DNA of 64,000 nt from Streptomyces sp. H27-H1 (GCF_026627445.1 NZ_JAPNLJ010000028.1:1-64000), one strand, 5' to 3'; shown: positions 17,008 through 26,562, counted from the stretch's first letter. Notes: a model not told the origin generated them from the letters alone. A program made the numbers and translations.

Positions 17008-17487
17008 TCACAGCTCCCCGTCCGCCGACTCGTCCGACGGCCAGGGGCCGCGCATCCACAGCTCGTCGGCCGGTGTCGGGGCGAGCAGTTCGGCCAGCGC
17101 CGCGTCCAGGCCGAGCCGGTCGGCCTCGGTGCCCGGCGGCACGATCCGCAGGGTCCGTTCCAGCCAGGCCGACACCGATACGGCCGGGGCCTCCAGCAGG
17201 GCGTCGCCGTCGGGGGAGCTGAGCGCCATGCACAGGACGGCCTGCTGGCCGACCTTCGTGGGCCAGATCCGCACGTCCCCGTGGCCGCACGGGCGGAACA
17301 CCCCCTCGACCAGCAGCTCGCGGGCGAAGGTCCAGTTGACCGGGGTGCTGGAGCCGGTGTGGAAGGTGATGTGCACGGCGTACGGGTCGTCCGTGAGGTA
17401 CAGCAACCGGGCGGGCACGGGGACGCTGCGCTCGGGGGACAGGACCAGCTTCAGTTCCAGCTCGCGCTCGACGACGGGGTGGTGCAT
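17008..17487 (-). CDS. ssgG: SsgA-family sporulation/cell-division regulator, SsgG-like
   Basis: The 159-residue protein is an SsgA-like protein (SALP), a family restricted to morphologically complex actinobacteria. SALPs guide septum placement and peptidoglycan maintenance during sporulation. The family core is evident: ERELELKLVLSPERSVPVPA, DPYAVHITFH, WTFARELLVEG and GDVRIWP. I assign SsgG rather than another paralogue mainly from context: in S. coelicolor ssgG (SCO2924) sits near hppD and the RDD genes, as here. I chose the ATG at 17487 (MHHPVVEREL) because the family similarity starts there. The tail is slightly longer than usual (family about 140 residues). Confidence 0.85.
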   Translation of the reverse strand: MHHPVVERELELKLVLSPERSVPVPARLLYLTDDPYAVHITFHTGSSTPVNWTFARELLVEGVFRPCGHGDVRIWPTKVGQQAVLCMALSSPDGDALLEAPAVSVSAWLERTLRIVPPGTEADRLGLDAALAELLAPTPADELWMRGPWPSDESADGEL

Positions 17488-17764
17488 GGCGGCCTCGCTT
17501 CGGTACGGGGTACGTGCTCGGGCGGTGCGGGGGGCGACGAAGCCGCCCCACACCGGGAGAGAGCGGCGAAGTGCCCAGGTATGACGCGACTTCGCGAGAC
17601 GTATCGAGGATTGGCCGGAATCTGTCGGCTGACCGGAATCGTGCGTAGGGGACCGCGTTCGCCCGAACGCTTGGATTCTCCCGTTACCGGACCTGTCGGG
17701 GGGCGGTTCTTGGCTATGGTCCACCCCTGCAGAAGCCTCAAACCAACGATCGGAGTTGGGGACA

Positions 17765-19219
17765 TTGACGGCCTCCCCTGGTGACGGCGAGCACGCTGCC
17801 CGCGAGGGCTACTACCCCGATCCGTCCATCCCCGGGTACGTCAGGTTCTGGAACGGCCTGAACTGGGTTCCCGGTACGAGCCGCCCCGCGGTCCCGGCCG
17901 ACGAGACGGGTCCCGTGTTCCTCGACCAGACCGGCGTGTCCGAGGCGCTGCGCGAGCCGGAACGATGGCCGGAGCCCGCACCCGAACCGGCCCCCCGCCC
18001 GGCCCCCGAGGTTTGGCCGGAGCCCGCCGCCGCCCGGCCGGAGCCCGCTCCCCGGGCGGAGCCCGAGCCCTGGTGGCAGTCCGATTCCTGGCGGGAGCCC
18101 CTTCCTCCGGAGGATTCCGGTCCCCGGGGCGACGGCGCTCCTCGCGCCGGGTCCGGCCCGTGGGGCGAGTCCGTCCCCGGGTCCGAGCCCGTGGAATGGC
18201 AGGCCGACCCCCTCCACCAGGCCGGTTTCGGCGGGCCGCGCGACCACCGGGTGCTGTGGGGCCACGAGCCGCCCGCGACCGCCCGCCCCGCCGGCATCTC
18301 GCTGGCCCGCACGCCGGTCCCGGCCCCCGCTCCGGCCCCCGAACCCCGGCCGGCCCCGGCCCCCGTGGCCGCCGCCCTGCCCGCGCAGGTGTCCGGCTCC
18401 GCCGCCCAGGGCGCCCTCGGCATCCTGTCGGCACCCTCCCCGGTCGCCGCGGCCGCGGCTTCGGCCCACGCGCCCGCTCCGGCCCCCGTGTGGCCCGCCG
18501 CCCCCGGTTCGCCGGGCGCGGACGCCGATCCGGTGGAGCGCCCGGCGGCGCCCGCTGCGGCCTCCGCCGCTGCGGCCTCCGCCGCTTCGGCTCCGGCCCC
18601 GGCCCCCGCCCCGGCCGTCCGGGCGGAGCCCGCCCGGCGCGTGACGCCCGTAACGCCGTCGGACCGCGCCGAGCGGCCTGCCGCCGCCGAGCGGCCCGCC
18701 GCGCGCCCCGTGGGGACCGGGCGGGCCGTGTTCGAGCGGATGGCGGAGCGGGCCGTGCGCCCCGCCGGGCTCCTGCGCCGCGCGACGGCCCGGCTGCTGG
18801 ACTCCCTCGTGTACGCGGCCGTCGCGGCCGGCGTCGCGCTGCCCCTCCTGCCCGGGGCGACCGCGCACATCGAGGCCAAGGTGGACGCCGCCCGGGTGGG
18901 CGGCCGGACCACCACCGTGTGGCTGCTCGACGGGACCACCGCGGGCGGACTGGGCCTCGTACTGGGCGCCGTACTCCTCTTCGGCGTCTTCTACGAAGCC
19001 CTGCCCACCGCCCGTTGGGGCCGCACCCCGGGCAAGAAGCTGCTCGGCGTACGGGTCCTGGCCACCGCCACGCTGCGCCCGCCCGGCTTCGGCGCGGCCC
19101 TGCGCCGCTGGCTCGTGTACGCCCTCCTGGGGCTCCCGGGGGCCCTGTGGGCCCTCGGGGACCGTTCGCGGCGCCGGACCCTCCACGACCGCGCCGCACG
19201 GACGTACGTGGCCCGCTAG
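17765..19219 (+). CDS. DUF2510/RDD-domain membrane protein with long Pro/Ala linker
   Basis: About 484 residues in three parts. An N-terminal DUF2510-like motif (GYYPDPSIPGYVRFWNGLNW) comes first, then about 270 residues of low-complexity Pro/Ala/Glu linker, then a C-terminal RDD domain with about three membrane helices (from LLRRATARLLDSLVYAAVAA). RDD proteins are thought to be small transporters, some exchanging Na+ or osmolytes; here the function is unknown. The TTG at 17765 is preferred over a TTG at 17756 because it has GGAG nine bases upstream. A second RDD gene follows about 100 bases downstream. Confidence 0.8.
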   Translation: MTASPGDGEHAAREGYYPDPSIPGYVRFWNGLNWVPGTSRPAVPADETGPVFLDQTGVSEALREPERWPEPAPEPAPRPAPEVWPEPAAARPEPAPRAEPEPWWQSDSWREPLPPEDSGPRGDGAPRAGSGPWGESVPGSEPVEWQADPLHQAGFGGPRDHRVLWGHEPPATARPAGISLARTPVPAPAPAPEPRPAPAPVAAALPAQVSGSAAQGALGILSAPSPVAAAAASAHAPAPAPVWPAAPGSPGADADPVERPAAPAAASAAAASAASAPAPAPAPAVRAEPARRVTPVTPSDRAERPAAAERPAARPVGTGRAVFERMAERAVRPAGLLRRATARLLDSLVYAAVAAGVALPLLPGATAHIEAKVDAARVGGRTTTVWLLDGTTAGGLGLVLGAVLLFGVFYEALPTARWGRTPGKKLLGVRVLATATLRPPGFGAALRRWLVYALLGLPGALWALGDRSRRRTLHDRAARTYVAR

Positions 19220-19317
19220 GCCATCCCTTCGCGGTCGGGCGTGCCCGGCCGCGATCGCGTCCCCCGAATGGACGCGCCCCCGTTGCGGACCGCTCCGGGC
19301 CGGGTTCGACTCGGGCC

Positions 19318-20082
19318 ATGAGCACCGACCAGCCGCCGCCGGGCCAGCCGCCCGAGGACGACCCGTTCCTCAAGAAGCCCCAGGAACCGACGCCTCCGCC
19401 GTCGGGTGGTTCGCCGTACGGCTCACCGCCCGCAGGCGCCGGTGGAGCATTCCCGCCGCCCCCGCCCGGTGGCGGCGGGGGCTATCCACCGCCGCCCCCG
19501 CCCGGAGGAGGCGGCTACCCGCCCCCGCCGCCCCCCTACGGCGGAGGCGCGGGCGATCCGTACGGCGGTGGTGGCGGCCACGGCATGCCCGACCCGCTCG
19601 CCGGGATGCCGCCGCTCGCCGACTTCGGCAAGCGGCTCGCCGCGCGCGTCATCGACCTGCTGATCGTCGCCGTGCCGCTGTTCGTCCTCCAGCTGCTCGT
19701 CGGTGACCGCAACCGCTACACGGTCAAGACGAACGACGGCGAGGACGTCACCGAGGTCATCACCAAGTCCTACAGCGGCAGTGGCCTGGTCATGACCCTG
19801 ATTTCGATCGTCGCCTACGTCGGCTACGACTGGTGGTTCGTCAAGAAGAACGGCCAGACCTTCGGCAAGAAGTGGATGGGCCTGCGCGTCGCCATGCTCA
19901 ACGACGGCAGCGTCCCGAAGTCCAACGCCGCCCTCGGCCGCGCCGCGGTGCTCTGGCTGCCGACGCTGATCTGCTGCTTCTGCCTGTGGCCGATCGCTCT
20001 CGTCATCTCGATGCTCGTCGACAAGCCCTACAAGCAGGGCCTGCACGACAAGGTGGCCAAGACCGTGGTGGTCCAGGCCTAG
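19318..20082 (+). CDS. RDD-family membrane protein with Pro/Gly-rich N-terminus
   Basis: This 254-residue protein begins with a flexible Pro/Gly/Tyr-rich region (residues 1-95, repeated GGGGYPPPPPP units) and ends in an RDD domain. The domain starts at ADFGKRLAARVIDLLIV, where the Arg and the Asp pair give the family its name, and has three or more membrane helices. The C-terminus has a Cys-rich helix (LICCFCLWPIA). It is a paralogue of the preceding gene and probably in the same transcription unit, although it may also have its own promoter. The substrate is not known. Confidence 0.85.
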   Translation: MSTDQPPPGQPPEDDPFLKKPQEPTPPPSGGSPYGSPPAGAGGAFPPPPPGGGGGYPPPPPPGGGGYPPPPPPYGGGAGDPYGGGGGHGMPDPLAGMPPLADFGKRLAARVIDLLIVAVPLFVLQLLVGDRNRYTVKTNDGEDVTEVITKSYSGSGLVMTLISIVAYVGYDWWFVKKNGQTFGKKWMGLRVAMLNDGSVPKSNAALGRAAVLWLPTLICCFCLWPIALVISMLVDKPYKQGLHDKVAKTVVVQA

Positions 20083-20149
20083 CGGTACCCGGTCCGGCGC
20101 GCGGGCGGTCTCCCCACGGGGGAGGCCGCCCGCCGTGCTGTGCGCGCGC

Positions 20150-20437
20150 TCAGTGGTGCACCGGATGCTCGACCGGGGCCGGGGCGCCCGCCGCCACGTC
20201 CTGGGGGACGGTGTCGGGCACCGGCGAAGCGGTCCTCGTGCGGGTCGCCGCGTGCCGTCCGCGCCGGCGCGGCAGCGGGACGGTGAGCGCGACGAGGAGC
20301 CCGAGGGCGAGGGCGGCGGCGGAGATGACCGCGACGCCGAGTCCCGTACTCGTCTGCGAGAGCAGCAGCATGGCGATCGTCGACACGATGACGGTGGCGG
20401 ACCCGTAGGCGAGCTGTGCGGCAGTCGGACGCGGCAT
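20150..20437 (-). CDS. Small hypothetical membrane protein
   Basis: A 95-residue protein with two predicted membrane helices (about residues 12-28 and 33-52) and a polar, Pro/Ala-rich C-terminus ending in His residues. I do not recognise a named family. It is convergent with the RDD gene and has a normal codon bias, so it is probably a real Streptomyces gene. Confidence 0.6.
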   Translation of the reverse strand: MPRPTAAQLAYGSATVIVSTIAMLLLSQTSTGLGVAVISAAALALGLLVALTVPLPRRRGRHAATRTRTASPVPDTVPQDVAAGAPAPVEHPVHH

Positions 20438-20952
20438 GGCGATATCCGTCCTCGAGGCGGGAGGGGGAGTCTGCTCGACCCGGTCTGGCGCCGAGTGACT
20501 CTACGACGGTGGATGCCCGAGGGGAACTGTCAGTAAGCGCGACCTAACCCATGTGACGGGAAGCAGCGGAGCACAGGGGGCGCACGGGGGTCACCCCTGG
20601 GGCTCGGGTGTCGGCGAGGGGCGGGTGGGGAGGCCGATGGAAATCGGGCGGGTGGCCGGAGGGGGATCGAGGCGGATCGAGGCGGATCGCGTCGGATCGA
20701 GGGGGAATTGCGGGGAATCGAGAGGGATCGACAGAGGGCCGGAAGTGCCGTTCGTCCCCTATGGCCGTGGAACGTCCGAATAGCGGAACTCGTTGACCGC
20801 ATAGTGCAGTTGTAAGGAACAAGTCAAGGTCTGTCTTTTCTTGCGACTCTCCGGTCAAATGTCGTCACTTGAGACGCGCGCCGCACGGAACCCCCCACTC
20901 CTTTGGAGACGTTCCGCACCACTTCGCGGCCGCGGGAGGGGAACGACTTCAA
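20438..20952. other. Long intergenic region upstream of secreted protease
   Basis: About 515 bases contain no convincing gene. A purine-rich patch (20662-20735) holds several direct repeats of GGATCGAGGC/GGGATCGA. The section 20795-20880 is comparatively A+T rich (ATAGTGCAGTTGTAAGGAAC) and is the likely promoter region of the protease gene, with an untranslated leader of perhaps 100 bases. Confidence 0.5.
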
Positions 20953-23358
20953 GTGACCAGCAACTCCGTCAGACGGCGTGCCCTGCGCGCCGCCGCAGTT
21001 GGCGTGACCTTGGCAGCGACGGCGGCCACCGGCGCCGCTTTCACCATGGCCCAGGCAGACCCCGGTGCGAAGGCGCCTGCCGCGGACCGCCAGGACCCGA
21101 CCACTCCCTCCAAGGAGCAGGTCGAGCACGACCTCGAAGGCCCGTTCAGCAAGCAGCAGGAGCAGGCCAAGAAGGCTGCCCTGGAGCAGGTGCTCAGCGG
21201 GAAGAAGGGCGTCGAGCAGCGGGGCGCCTCCAAGGTCGTCAAGCTCGACGACAAGAAGTACGTCGAGCTCGGCCGCGAGAAGACCGACAAGATCTTCACG
21301 ATCCTCGTCGACTTCGGCGACCAGGTGGACAACACCACCATGTTCGACCCGGACGGTGCGGGCCCCAAGCCCGCCGTGCCCAAGTACGGCGGCACCCCGG
21401 GCCCGATGCACAACCAGATCGCCCAGCCCGACCGTGCGACGAACAACAGCACGGCCTGGCGCAAGGACTTCAACCGCGCGTACTTCCAGGACCTGTACTT
21501 CGGTACCGGCGCCGGCAAGAACTCGCTGAAGACCTACTACGAGAAGACCTCCTCGGGCCGCTACTCGGTCGACGGCGAGGTTGCCGACTGGGTCAAGGTC
21601 CCGAGCAACGAGGCCCGCTACGGCTCGAACTACTGCGGCCAGAGCAACTGCGCCAACGTCTGGGACACGGTCAAGGACGGCGTGACCGCCTGGGCCGAGG
21701 GCCAGAAGAAGGCCGGCAAGACCGACGCCCAGATCAAGACGCAGCTGGCCCAGTACGACCTCTGGGACCGCTACGACTTCGACGGCGACGGCAACTTCAA
21801 CGAGCCCGACGGCTACATCGACCACTTCCAGATCGTCCACGCGGGCGAGGACGAGTCGGCCGGCGGCGGCGTGCAGGGCACCAACGCCCTGTGGGCGCAC
21901 CGCTGGTACGCCTACGGCACCGAGGCCGGCAAGAACGGCCCGGCCGACAACAAGGCCGGCGGCACCCAGATCGGCAGCACGGGCATCTGGGTCGGCGACT
22001 ACACGATGCAGCCCGAGAACGGCGGCCTCGGCGTCTTCGCGCACGAGTACGGCCACGACCTGGGCCTGCCGGACCTCTACGACACCTCCGGTGGCGGCGA
22101 GAACTCGGTCGGCTTCTGGTCCCTGATGTCGGCGGGCTCCTGGCTCGGCAACGGCAAGGACTCCATAGGCGACCTCCCGGGCGATATGACCGCCTGGGAC
22201 AAGTTCCAGCTGGGCTGGCTGAACTACGACGTGGCCAAGGCCGCGACGAAGTCCACCCACAAGCTGGGCGTGTCGGAGTACAACACGAAGGACAAGCAGG
22301 CGCTCCTCGTCGAGCTGCCGAAGAAGAAGGTCACCACCGAGATCGTCGCTCCCGCCGAGGGTTCCTCGCAGTGGTGGAGCAACATGGGTGACGACCTCAA
22401 GAACACCCTCACCCGCTCGGTCGACCTGACCGGCAAGTCCTCCGCGGCCCTGTCGCTTAAGGGCTGGTGGGACATCGAGGCGGAGTACGACTTCCTGTAC
22501 ACCGAGGTCTCCACCGACGGTGGCGCCACCTGGACCGCGCTGGCCGGCACCGCCGACGGCGTGAACATCCCGGTCGACGCCTCCAACAGCCCGTCGCTCA
22601 CCGGCGTCTCGGGTGCCTGGAAGAACCTGAACTACTCGCTGAACGCCTACGCGGGCAAGAAGGTCGACCTCCGCTTCCGCTACCAGACGGACGGCGGCGC
22701 GGGCGGCAAGGGCTTCACGGGCGACGCGCTCAGCATCACGGCGGACGGCGCCACGCTGTTCACCGACGGTGCCGAGGCCGGCGACAACGGCTGGACCGGC
22801 AAGGGCTTCTCCCGCGTCGGCAGCGGCTTCACCAAGGAGTACGCGCAGTACTACCTGGCCGAGAACCGCCGCTACGTCTCGTACGACAAGACCCTCAAGG
22901 TCGGTCCGTACAACTTCGGCTTCACCAACACCAAGCCGAACTGGGTCGAGCACTACGCCTACCAGGACGGTCTCCTGATCTGGCAGTGGGACACCTCCCA
23001 GAAGGACAACAACACCAGCCAGCACGCCGGCTCCGGTCTGATCCTTCCGATCGACGCCAACGCCAAGCCGATGAAGTGGTCGGACGGCACCCTGCTGCGG
23101 AACAAGATCCAGCCGTACGACGCCGCCTTCAGCGCGTACAAGACGGATGCCTTCACCCTGCACAAGAACGGTGAGGCGCTGTTCCTCAAGCCGAAGCCCG
23201 CGAACCTGGTCTTCGACGACCACAAGGGCAAGTACTACTACGACGAGAACCCGACCGGCTCGGTGAAGGTCACTGACACCAACACCAAGATCAAGATCGT
23301 CAAGGAGACCTACGACGGTCTCGTCATGACGATCGAGGTCGGCCCCTCCGTCAAGTAA
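20953..23358 (+). CDS. Secreted M6-family metalloprotease (immune inhibitor A-like)
   Basis: An 801-residue secreted zinc protease of the M6/immune inhibitor A family. A twin-Arg-flanked signal peptide (residues 1-35, ending AQA) is followed by a propeptide rich in Lys/Glu. The catalytic domain has the zinc motif HEYGH (residues 364-368) in FAHEYGHDLGLPDLYD, and large C-terminal beta-domains follow (MAM/VEG-like: LYTEVSTDGGATW). Such enzymes degrade host or environmental proteins; in Streptomyces they contribute to extracellular proteolysis. The GTG at 20953 precedes the signal peptide directly; an in-frame upstream start at 20869 would spoil it. Confidence 0.93.
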   Translation: MTSNSVRRRALRAAAVGVTLAATAATGAAFTMAQADPGAKAPAADRQDPTTPSKEQVEHDLEGPFSKQQEQAKKAALEQVLSGKKGVEQRGASKVVKLDDKKYVELGREKTDKIFTILVDFGDQVDNTTMFDPDGAGPKPAVPKYGGTPGPMHNQIAQPDRATNNSTAWRKDFNRAYFQDLYFGTGAGKNSLKTYYEKTSSGRYSVDGEVADWVKVPSNEARYGSNYCGQSNCANVWDTVKDGVTAWAEGQKKAGKTDAQIKTQLAQYDLWDRYDFDGDGNFNEPDGYIDHFQIVHAGEDESAGGGVQGTNALWAHRWYAYGTEAGKNGPADNKAGGTQIGSTGIWVGDYTMQPENGGLGVFAHEYGHDLGLPDLYDTSGGGENSVGFWSLMSAGSWLGNGKDSIGDLPGDMTAWDKFQLGWLNYDVAKAATKSTHKLGVSEYNTKDKQALLVELPKKKVTTEIVAPAEGSSQWWSNMGDDLKNTLTRSVDLTGKSSAALSLKGWWDIEAEYDFLYTEVSTDGGATWTALAGTADGVNIPVDASNSPSLTGVSGAWKNLNYSLNAYAGKKVDLRFRYQTDGGAGGKGFTGDALSITADGATLFTDGAEAGDNGWTGKGFSRVGSGFTKEYAQYYLAENRRYVSYDKTLKVGPYNFGFTNTKPNWVEHYAYQDGLLIWQWDTSQKDNNTSQHAGSGLILPIDANAKPMKWSDGTLLRNKIQPYDAAFSAYKTDAFTLHKNGEALFLKPKPANLVFDDHKGKYYYDENPTGSVKVTDTNTKIKIVKETYDGLVMTIEVGPSVK

Positions 23359-23387
23359 TTCGGTAAAATCGCAGGTCAAAGCATGAT

Positions 23388-23417
23388 CGGCCGTCGCCCT
23401 CTAGCGGGCGGCGGCCG
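23388..23417. terminator. Hairpin terminator after protease gene
   Basis: GGCCGTCGCCC, a short TCTAGC loop and GGGCGGCGGCC form an imperfect (one mismatch) strong hairpin just after the protease stop. Confidence 0.7.
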
Positions 23418-23469
23418 TTCGCGTTTAGATGCGTGGGCTGAGTTCCTTATTGACGGGGGAGATGAAGAC

Positions 23470-23793
23470 ATGCCCGGTGGAGGTTTCGTCCGATTGCCAG
23501 GCGGCAGCGTGGTCGTCGCGCTCACGCTGCCCAGACCGCCCGCGGAAGGCGTCGTCGAGGGCGCCATCGAAGGCGGAAACGTCCGCGTGCTGGTGCACGC
23601 GGTGAACCGGGCCCGCGCCCTGACCAGGCTGCGGAACCTCGGAATGCGCGCCGTCTACCTGCGCGGCAACGCCCAGCCGCCCACCCCCGACGAGATCACC
23701 GCCGTCCTGCATCACCCCGACGGCCTGCTGTGGCGCTGCGCGCCGGACCGGGCGGCGGAGCTGTGGCACCCGATCAGGGCGCTGCTGGGGTGA
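23470..23793 (+). CDS. Conserved hypothetical protein (107 aa)
   Basis: A small soluble protein of 107 residues of mixed alpha/beta character (MPGGGFVRLPGG, VRVLVHAVNRARALTRLRNL). I do not recognise the family. The ATG at 23470 follows a GGGGGAGATGAAG ribosome binding site; an in-frame ATG at 23383 would start inside the terminator hairpin of the previous gene. No partner genes suggest a function. Confidence 0.7.
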   Translation: MPGGGFVRLPGGSVVVALTLPRPPAEGVVEGAIEGGNVRVLVHAVNRARALTRLRNLGMRAVYLRGNAQPPTPDEITAVLHHPDGLLWRCAPDRAAELWHPIRALLG

Positions 23794-23853
23794 GGTGACC
23801 GGCCCGGGGCTACCGGGCGGCCCAGACCGGGCGCGGGGGCCGCGGGAGGGGGC

Positions 23854-24216
23854 TCAGCCGAGCTCGAAGCCGAAGCTTCCGCCCACCCGTACGCCGTCCT
23901 CCTCGCGGACCGTCCACCAGCGCACGTTGTAGGCGCCCGCCGGGATCCGCTCGCCGCGGGTGTGCCCGAAGCTGTACGCCGGCGGCAGGGTCCGGCGCAT
24001 CCGGAACTCCAGGAGCGGTTGGCCCGCCCGGGTGAGGACGTCGGCCCCGGCCCGCAGGGCCAGGCCCCCGGCGGGGTGGGCGGGCTCGCCCCGGCCCGAC
24101 CAGACGAAGGTCGGCTGCCAGCCGCCTTCGGCGGGAGAGACACTGATCGTGCCGTGACCCCGCAGCGAGTGGCCCGGCGGGGTCCCGTCATCCGCCGGTC
24201 CGCTGAAACTGAACAT
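23854..24216 (-). CDS. Conserved hypothetical protein (120 aa)
   Basis: A soluble, probably all-beta protein of 120 residues (starts MFSFSGPADDG; contains TFVWSGRGEP and YNVRWWTVREEDGV) of unknown function. The ATG at 24216 has a strong AGGAGGCGAT ribosome binding site ahead of it. It is in the same orientation as the pncA gene but separated by about 170 bases. Confidence 0.7.
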   Translation of the reverse strand: MFSFSGPADDGTPPGHSLRGHGTISVSPAEGGWQPTFVWSGRGEPAHPAGGLALRAGADVLTRAGQPLLEFRMRRTLPPAYSFGHTRGERIPAGAYNVRWWTVREEDGVRVGGSFGFELG

Positions 24217-24383
24217 CACAGATCGCCTCCTGTGGCGGGTGGTGCCGAGGTGGTGCCGGACGGTGCCGACCCCGGGCACGCTGCCACGTGGCGCGCTGCT
24301 CCGTACGTCTCCTTCGTACCGTTGACGGGATATCGCCCCCTGGTGTCCGGAGTGCCCCGGTGGCGCCCCGCCGGGGCCCGGTG

Positions 24384-24983
24384 TCAGCCGGCCACCACCG
24401 GGGTCCCGCTCAGCTCCACCCCGGCCTCCCGGAGCTCGGCCAGCGCGCGGGTCGTGGTGTGCGGGGCCACGCCGGCCGTCAGGTCCAGCAGTACGTGGGT
24501 ACGGAACCCCGCGCGGGCCGCGTCCAGGGCGGTGGCCTTGACGCAGTGGTCGGTGGCGATGCCGACCACGTCGACCTCGGTGACCTGCCGGTCGCGCAGC
24601 CACTCCTCGAGCCCGCGGCCGTTCTCGTCCGCGCCCTCGAAACCGCTGTACGCGGCCTCGTACGCCCCCTTGTCGAAGACGGCGGCGACGGCTCCCGAGG
24701 CGACGGAGGGCGCGAAGTTCGGGTGGAAGCCCACCCCCTCGGTCCCGGCGACGCAGTGGACCGGCCAGGAGGTCTCGTAGTCCGGCTGGGCCGGGGGGTG
24801 CGCGAAGTGGGACCCGGGGTCGACGTGGTGGTCGCGGGTGGCCACGACGTGCCGGTACCCGGCGGTGGCCTGCCCGATGAGTTCGGTGATGGCGGCGGCG
24901 ACGTCGGATCCGCCGGTGACCGCGAGGCTGCCGCCCTCGCAGAAGTCGTTCTGGACGTCGACGACGATCAGTGCGCGGTGCAT
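24384..24983 (-). CDS. pncA: Nicotinamidase (isochorismatase fold)
   Basis: Nicotinamidase hydrolyses nicotinamide to nicotinate and ammonia, the first step of NAD salvage. The 199-residue protein has the cysteine-hydrolase triad: Asp9 (IVVDVQNDF), Lys105 (FDKGAYEAAYS) and Cys147 (GIATDHCVKATA). The metal-site histidines are in TRDHHVDPGSHFA. It lies about 160 bases downstream of pncB in the same direction, so the two NAD-salvage enzymes (PncA making nicotinate, PncB using it) are probably co-expressed. Confidence 0.94.
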   Translation of the reverse strand: MHRALIVVDVQNDFCEGGSLAVTGGSDVAAAITELIGQATAGYRHVVATRDHHVDPGSHFAHPPAQPDYETSWPVHCVAGTEGVGFHPNFAPSVASGAVAAVFDKGAYEAAYSGFEGADENGRGLEEWLRDRQVTEVDVVGIATDHCVKATALDAARAGFRTHVLLDLTAGVAPHTTTRALAELREAGVELSGTPVVAG

Positions 24984-25143
24984 GTCCGGTGCCCTTCGGC
25001 TTGGAGTGTGGTGCGACGGGGATCCCGCGGGGGCTCTTCCCCCGCCCCGCCCCTTCCCGAAACTGGGGGCTGCACCCGGGTGCGGACGCGCCGCCCCCGC
25101 ACCCCGGGCCTCGACCGCGGCCGGGATCGCCCGGGGCGGGCGG

Positions 25144-26472
25144 CTACACGTACTCGGTCGGGATCACGGCCTCGCCGCGGGACAGCTGCGTGGCCGAGAG
25201 GGGGAGGCCCGTCAGGGCCTCGCGGTGGCGCTCCCGGGCCGCCTCCAGGGACTCGCGGGCCACCACCTCGCCCGCCTTCACCAGCTGGACGAGGAGCTGC
25301 GTGTCGGCCAGCGCGGCCGGCACCGGCCCGGTGCCGAGCACCTCGGCTTCCGCGACCCCGTCGGAGCCGGTCCGCCGGGCCGCCCACTTGCGCCCGCCGA
25401 CGGAGGTCTTGCCGCCCGAGGACTTCTTCGCCACCGACACCAGCGGTGCCTTCGGGTCGGCGGAGGCCGCCCGCGCCACCAGCTTGTAGACCATCGAGCA
25501 CGTGGGGTGCCCGCTGCCCGTCACCAGCTGGGTGCCGACCCCGTACGCGTCCACCGGAGCGGCCGCCAGCGAGGCGATCGCGTACTCGTCCAGGTCCGAG
25601 GTCACCACGATCTTCGTCTCCGTCGCCCCCAGCTCGTCCAGCTGGTCGCGCACCCGGTGCGCGACCAGCAGCAGGTCCCCGGAGTCGATCCGGACGGCGC
25701 CCAGGCCGGTCCCGGCGACTTCCACGGCCGTCCGGACCGCTTCCGCCACGTCGTAGGTGTCCACCAGCAGCGTGGTGCCGCCGCCCAGCGAGGCGACCTG
25801 GGCGGTGAAGGCGTCCCGCTCGCTGTCGTGCAGCAGGGTGAAGGCGTGCGCGCTCGTACCGACCGTGGGGATCCCGTACCGGAATCCGGCCGCCAGGTCC
25901 GAGGTCGAGGTGAATCCGCCGACGTACGCGGCGCGCGCCGAGGCGACGGCCGCCAGTTCGTGCGTGCGCCGGGCGCCCATCTCGATCAGCGGCCGGCCGC
26001 CGGCGGCCGAGGACATCCGGGAGGCGGCCGCGGCGATCGCGGAGTCGTGGTTGAGGATCGACAGGATCACGGTCTCCAGCAGCACGCACTCGGCGAAGCT
26101 GCCCTCGACGCGCAGGACCGGCGAGCCGGGGAAGTAGACCTCGCCCTCCGGATATCCCCAGACGTCGCCGGAGAAGCGGTACGAGGCGAGCCAGTCGAGG
26201 GTGCGGGCGTCGACGATGTTCCGCTCGCGCAGGAACTCCAGTACGGCGCCGTCGAAGCGGAAGTTCTCCACCGCGTCGAGCACCCGCCCGGTCCCGGCGA
26301 TCACCCCGTAGCGGCGCCCCTCGGGGAGCCGCCGGGTGAACACCTCGAAGACGGAGCGGCGGTCGGCGGTGCCGTTGGCCAGCGCGGCCTGCAACATGGT
26401 GAGCTCGTAATGGTCCGTGAAGAGCGCTGTCGACGGCACGTCCACCGGCAGGCCCAGGTCCGCAGGGTTCAT
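25144..26472 (-). CDS. pncB: Nicotinate phosphoribosyltransferase
   Basis: PncB joins nicotinate and PRPP (with ATP) to nicotinate mononucleotide, the entry to NAD through the Preiss-Handler pathway. The 442-residue protein matches the actinobacterial form: ALFTDHYELTMLQAAL near the N-terminus, HDSAIAAAASRM, the phosphate-site region VRIDSGDLL and SDLDEYAIASL. The ATG at 26472 gives the normal length. It is divergent from clpS, the same arrangement as pncB1/clpS in M. tuberculosis. A perfect palindrome 18-42 bases upstream of the start is a likely operator. Confidence 0.95.
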   Translation of the reverse strand: MNPADLGLPVDVPSTALFTDHYELTMLQAALANGTADRRSVFEVFTRRLPEGRRYGVIAGTGRVLDAVENFRFDGAVLEFLRERNIVDARTLDWLASYRFSGDVWGYPEGEVYFPGSPVLRVEGSFAECVLLETVILSILNHDSAIAAAASRMSSAAGGRPLIEMGARRTHELAAVASARAAYVGGFTSTSDLAAGFRYGIPTVGTSAHAFTLLHDSERDAFTAQVASLGGGTTLLVDTYDVAEAVRTAVEVAGTGLGAVRIDSGDLLLVAHRVRDQLDELGATETKIVVTSDLDEYAIASLAAAPVDAYGVGTQLVTGSGHPTCSMVYKLVARAASADPKAPLVSVAKKSSGGKTSVGGRKWAARRTGSDGVAEAEVLGTGPVPAALADTQLLVQLVKAGEVVARESLEAARERHREALTGLPLSATQLSRGEAVIPTEYV

Positions 26473-26489
26473 GCGACGGATGCTAGCGC

Positions 26490-26514
26490 ACATCTCGTCA
26501 AAGTGACGAGATGT
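26490..26514. promoter_or_regulatory. Palindromic operator between pncB and clpS
   Basis: ACATCTCGTCA (26490-26500), three bases, then the exact complement TGACGAGATGT (26504-26514). It lies upstream of pncB and close to the clpS promoter. A second small palindrome, GCCACTGTCAGTGGC (26536-26550), is next to it. A regulator of NAD salvage (NrtR-like) is a reasonable candidate, but this is inference. Confidence 0.65.
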
Positions 26515-26562
26515 AGGGGCCCGTTTGTGCGACGGGCCACTGTCAGTGGCAGCATGGGACAA

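Noticed and set aside
20824..23379. Minus-strand open frame of about 850 codons opposite the secreted protease
   Set aside because: Antisense shadow: the plus strand encodes an intact M6 protease with signal peptide and zinc site.
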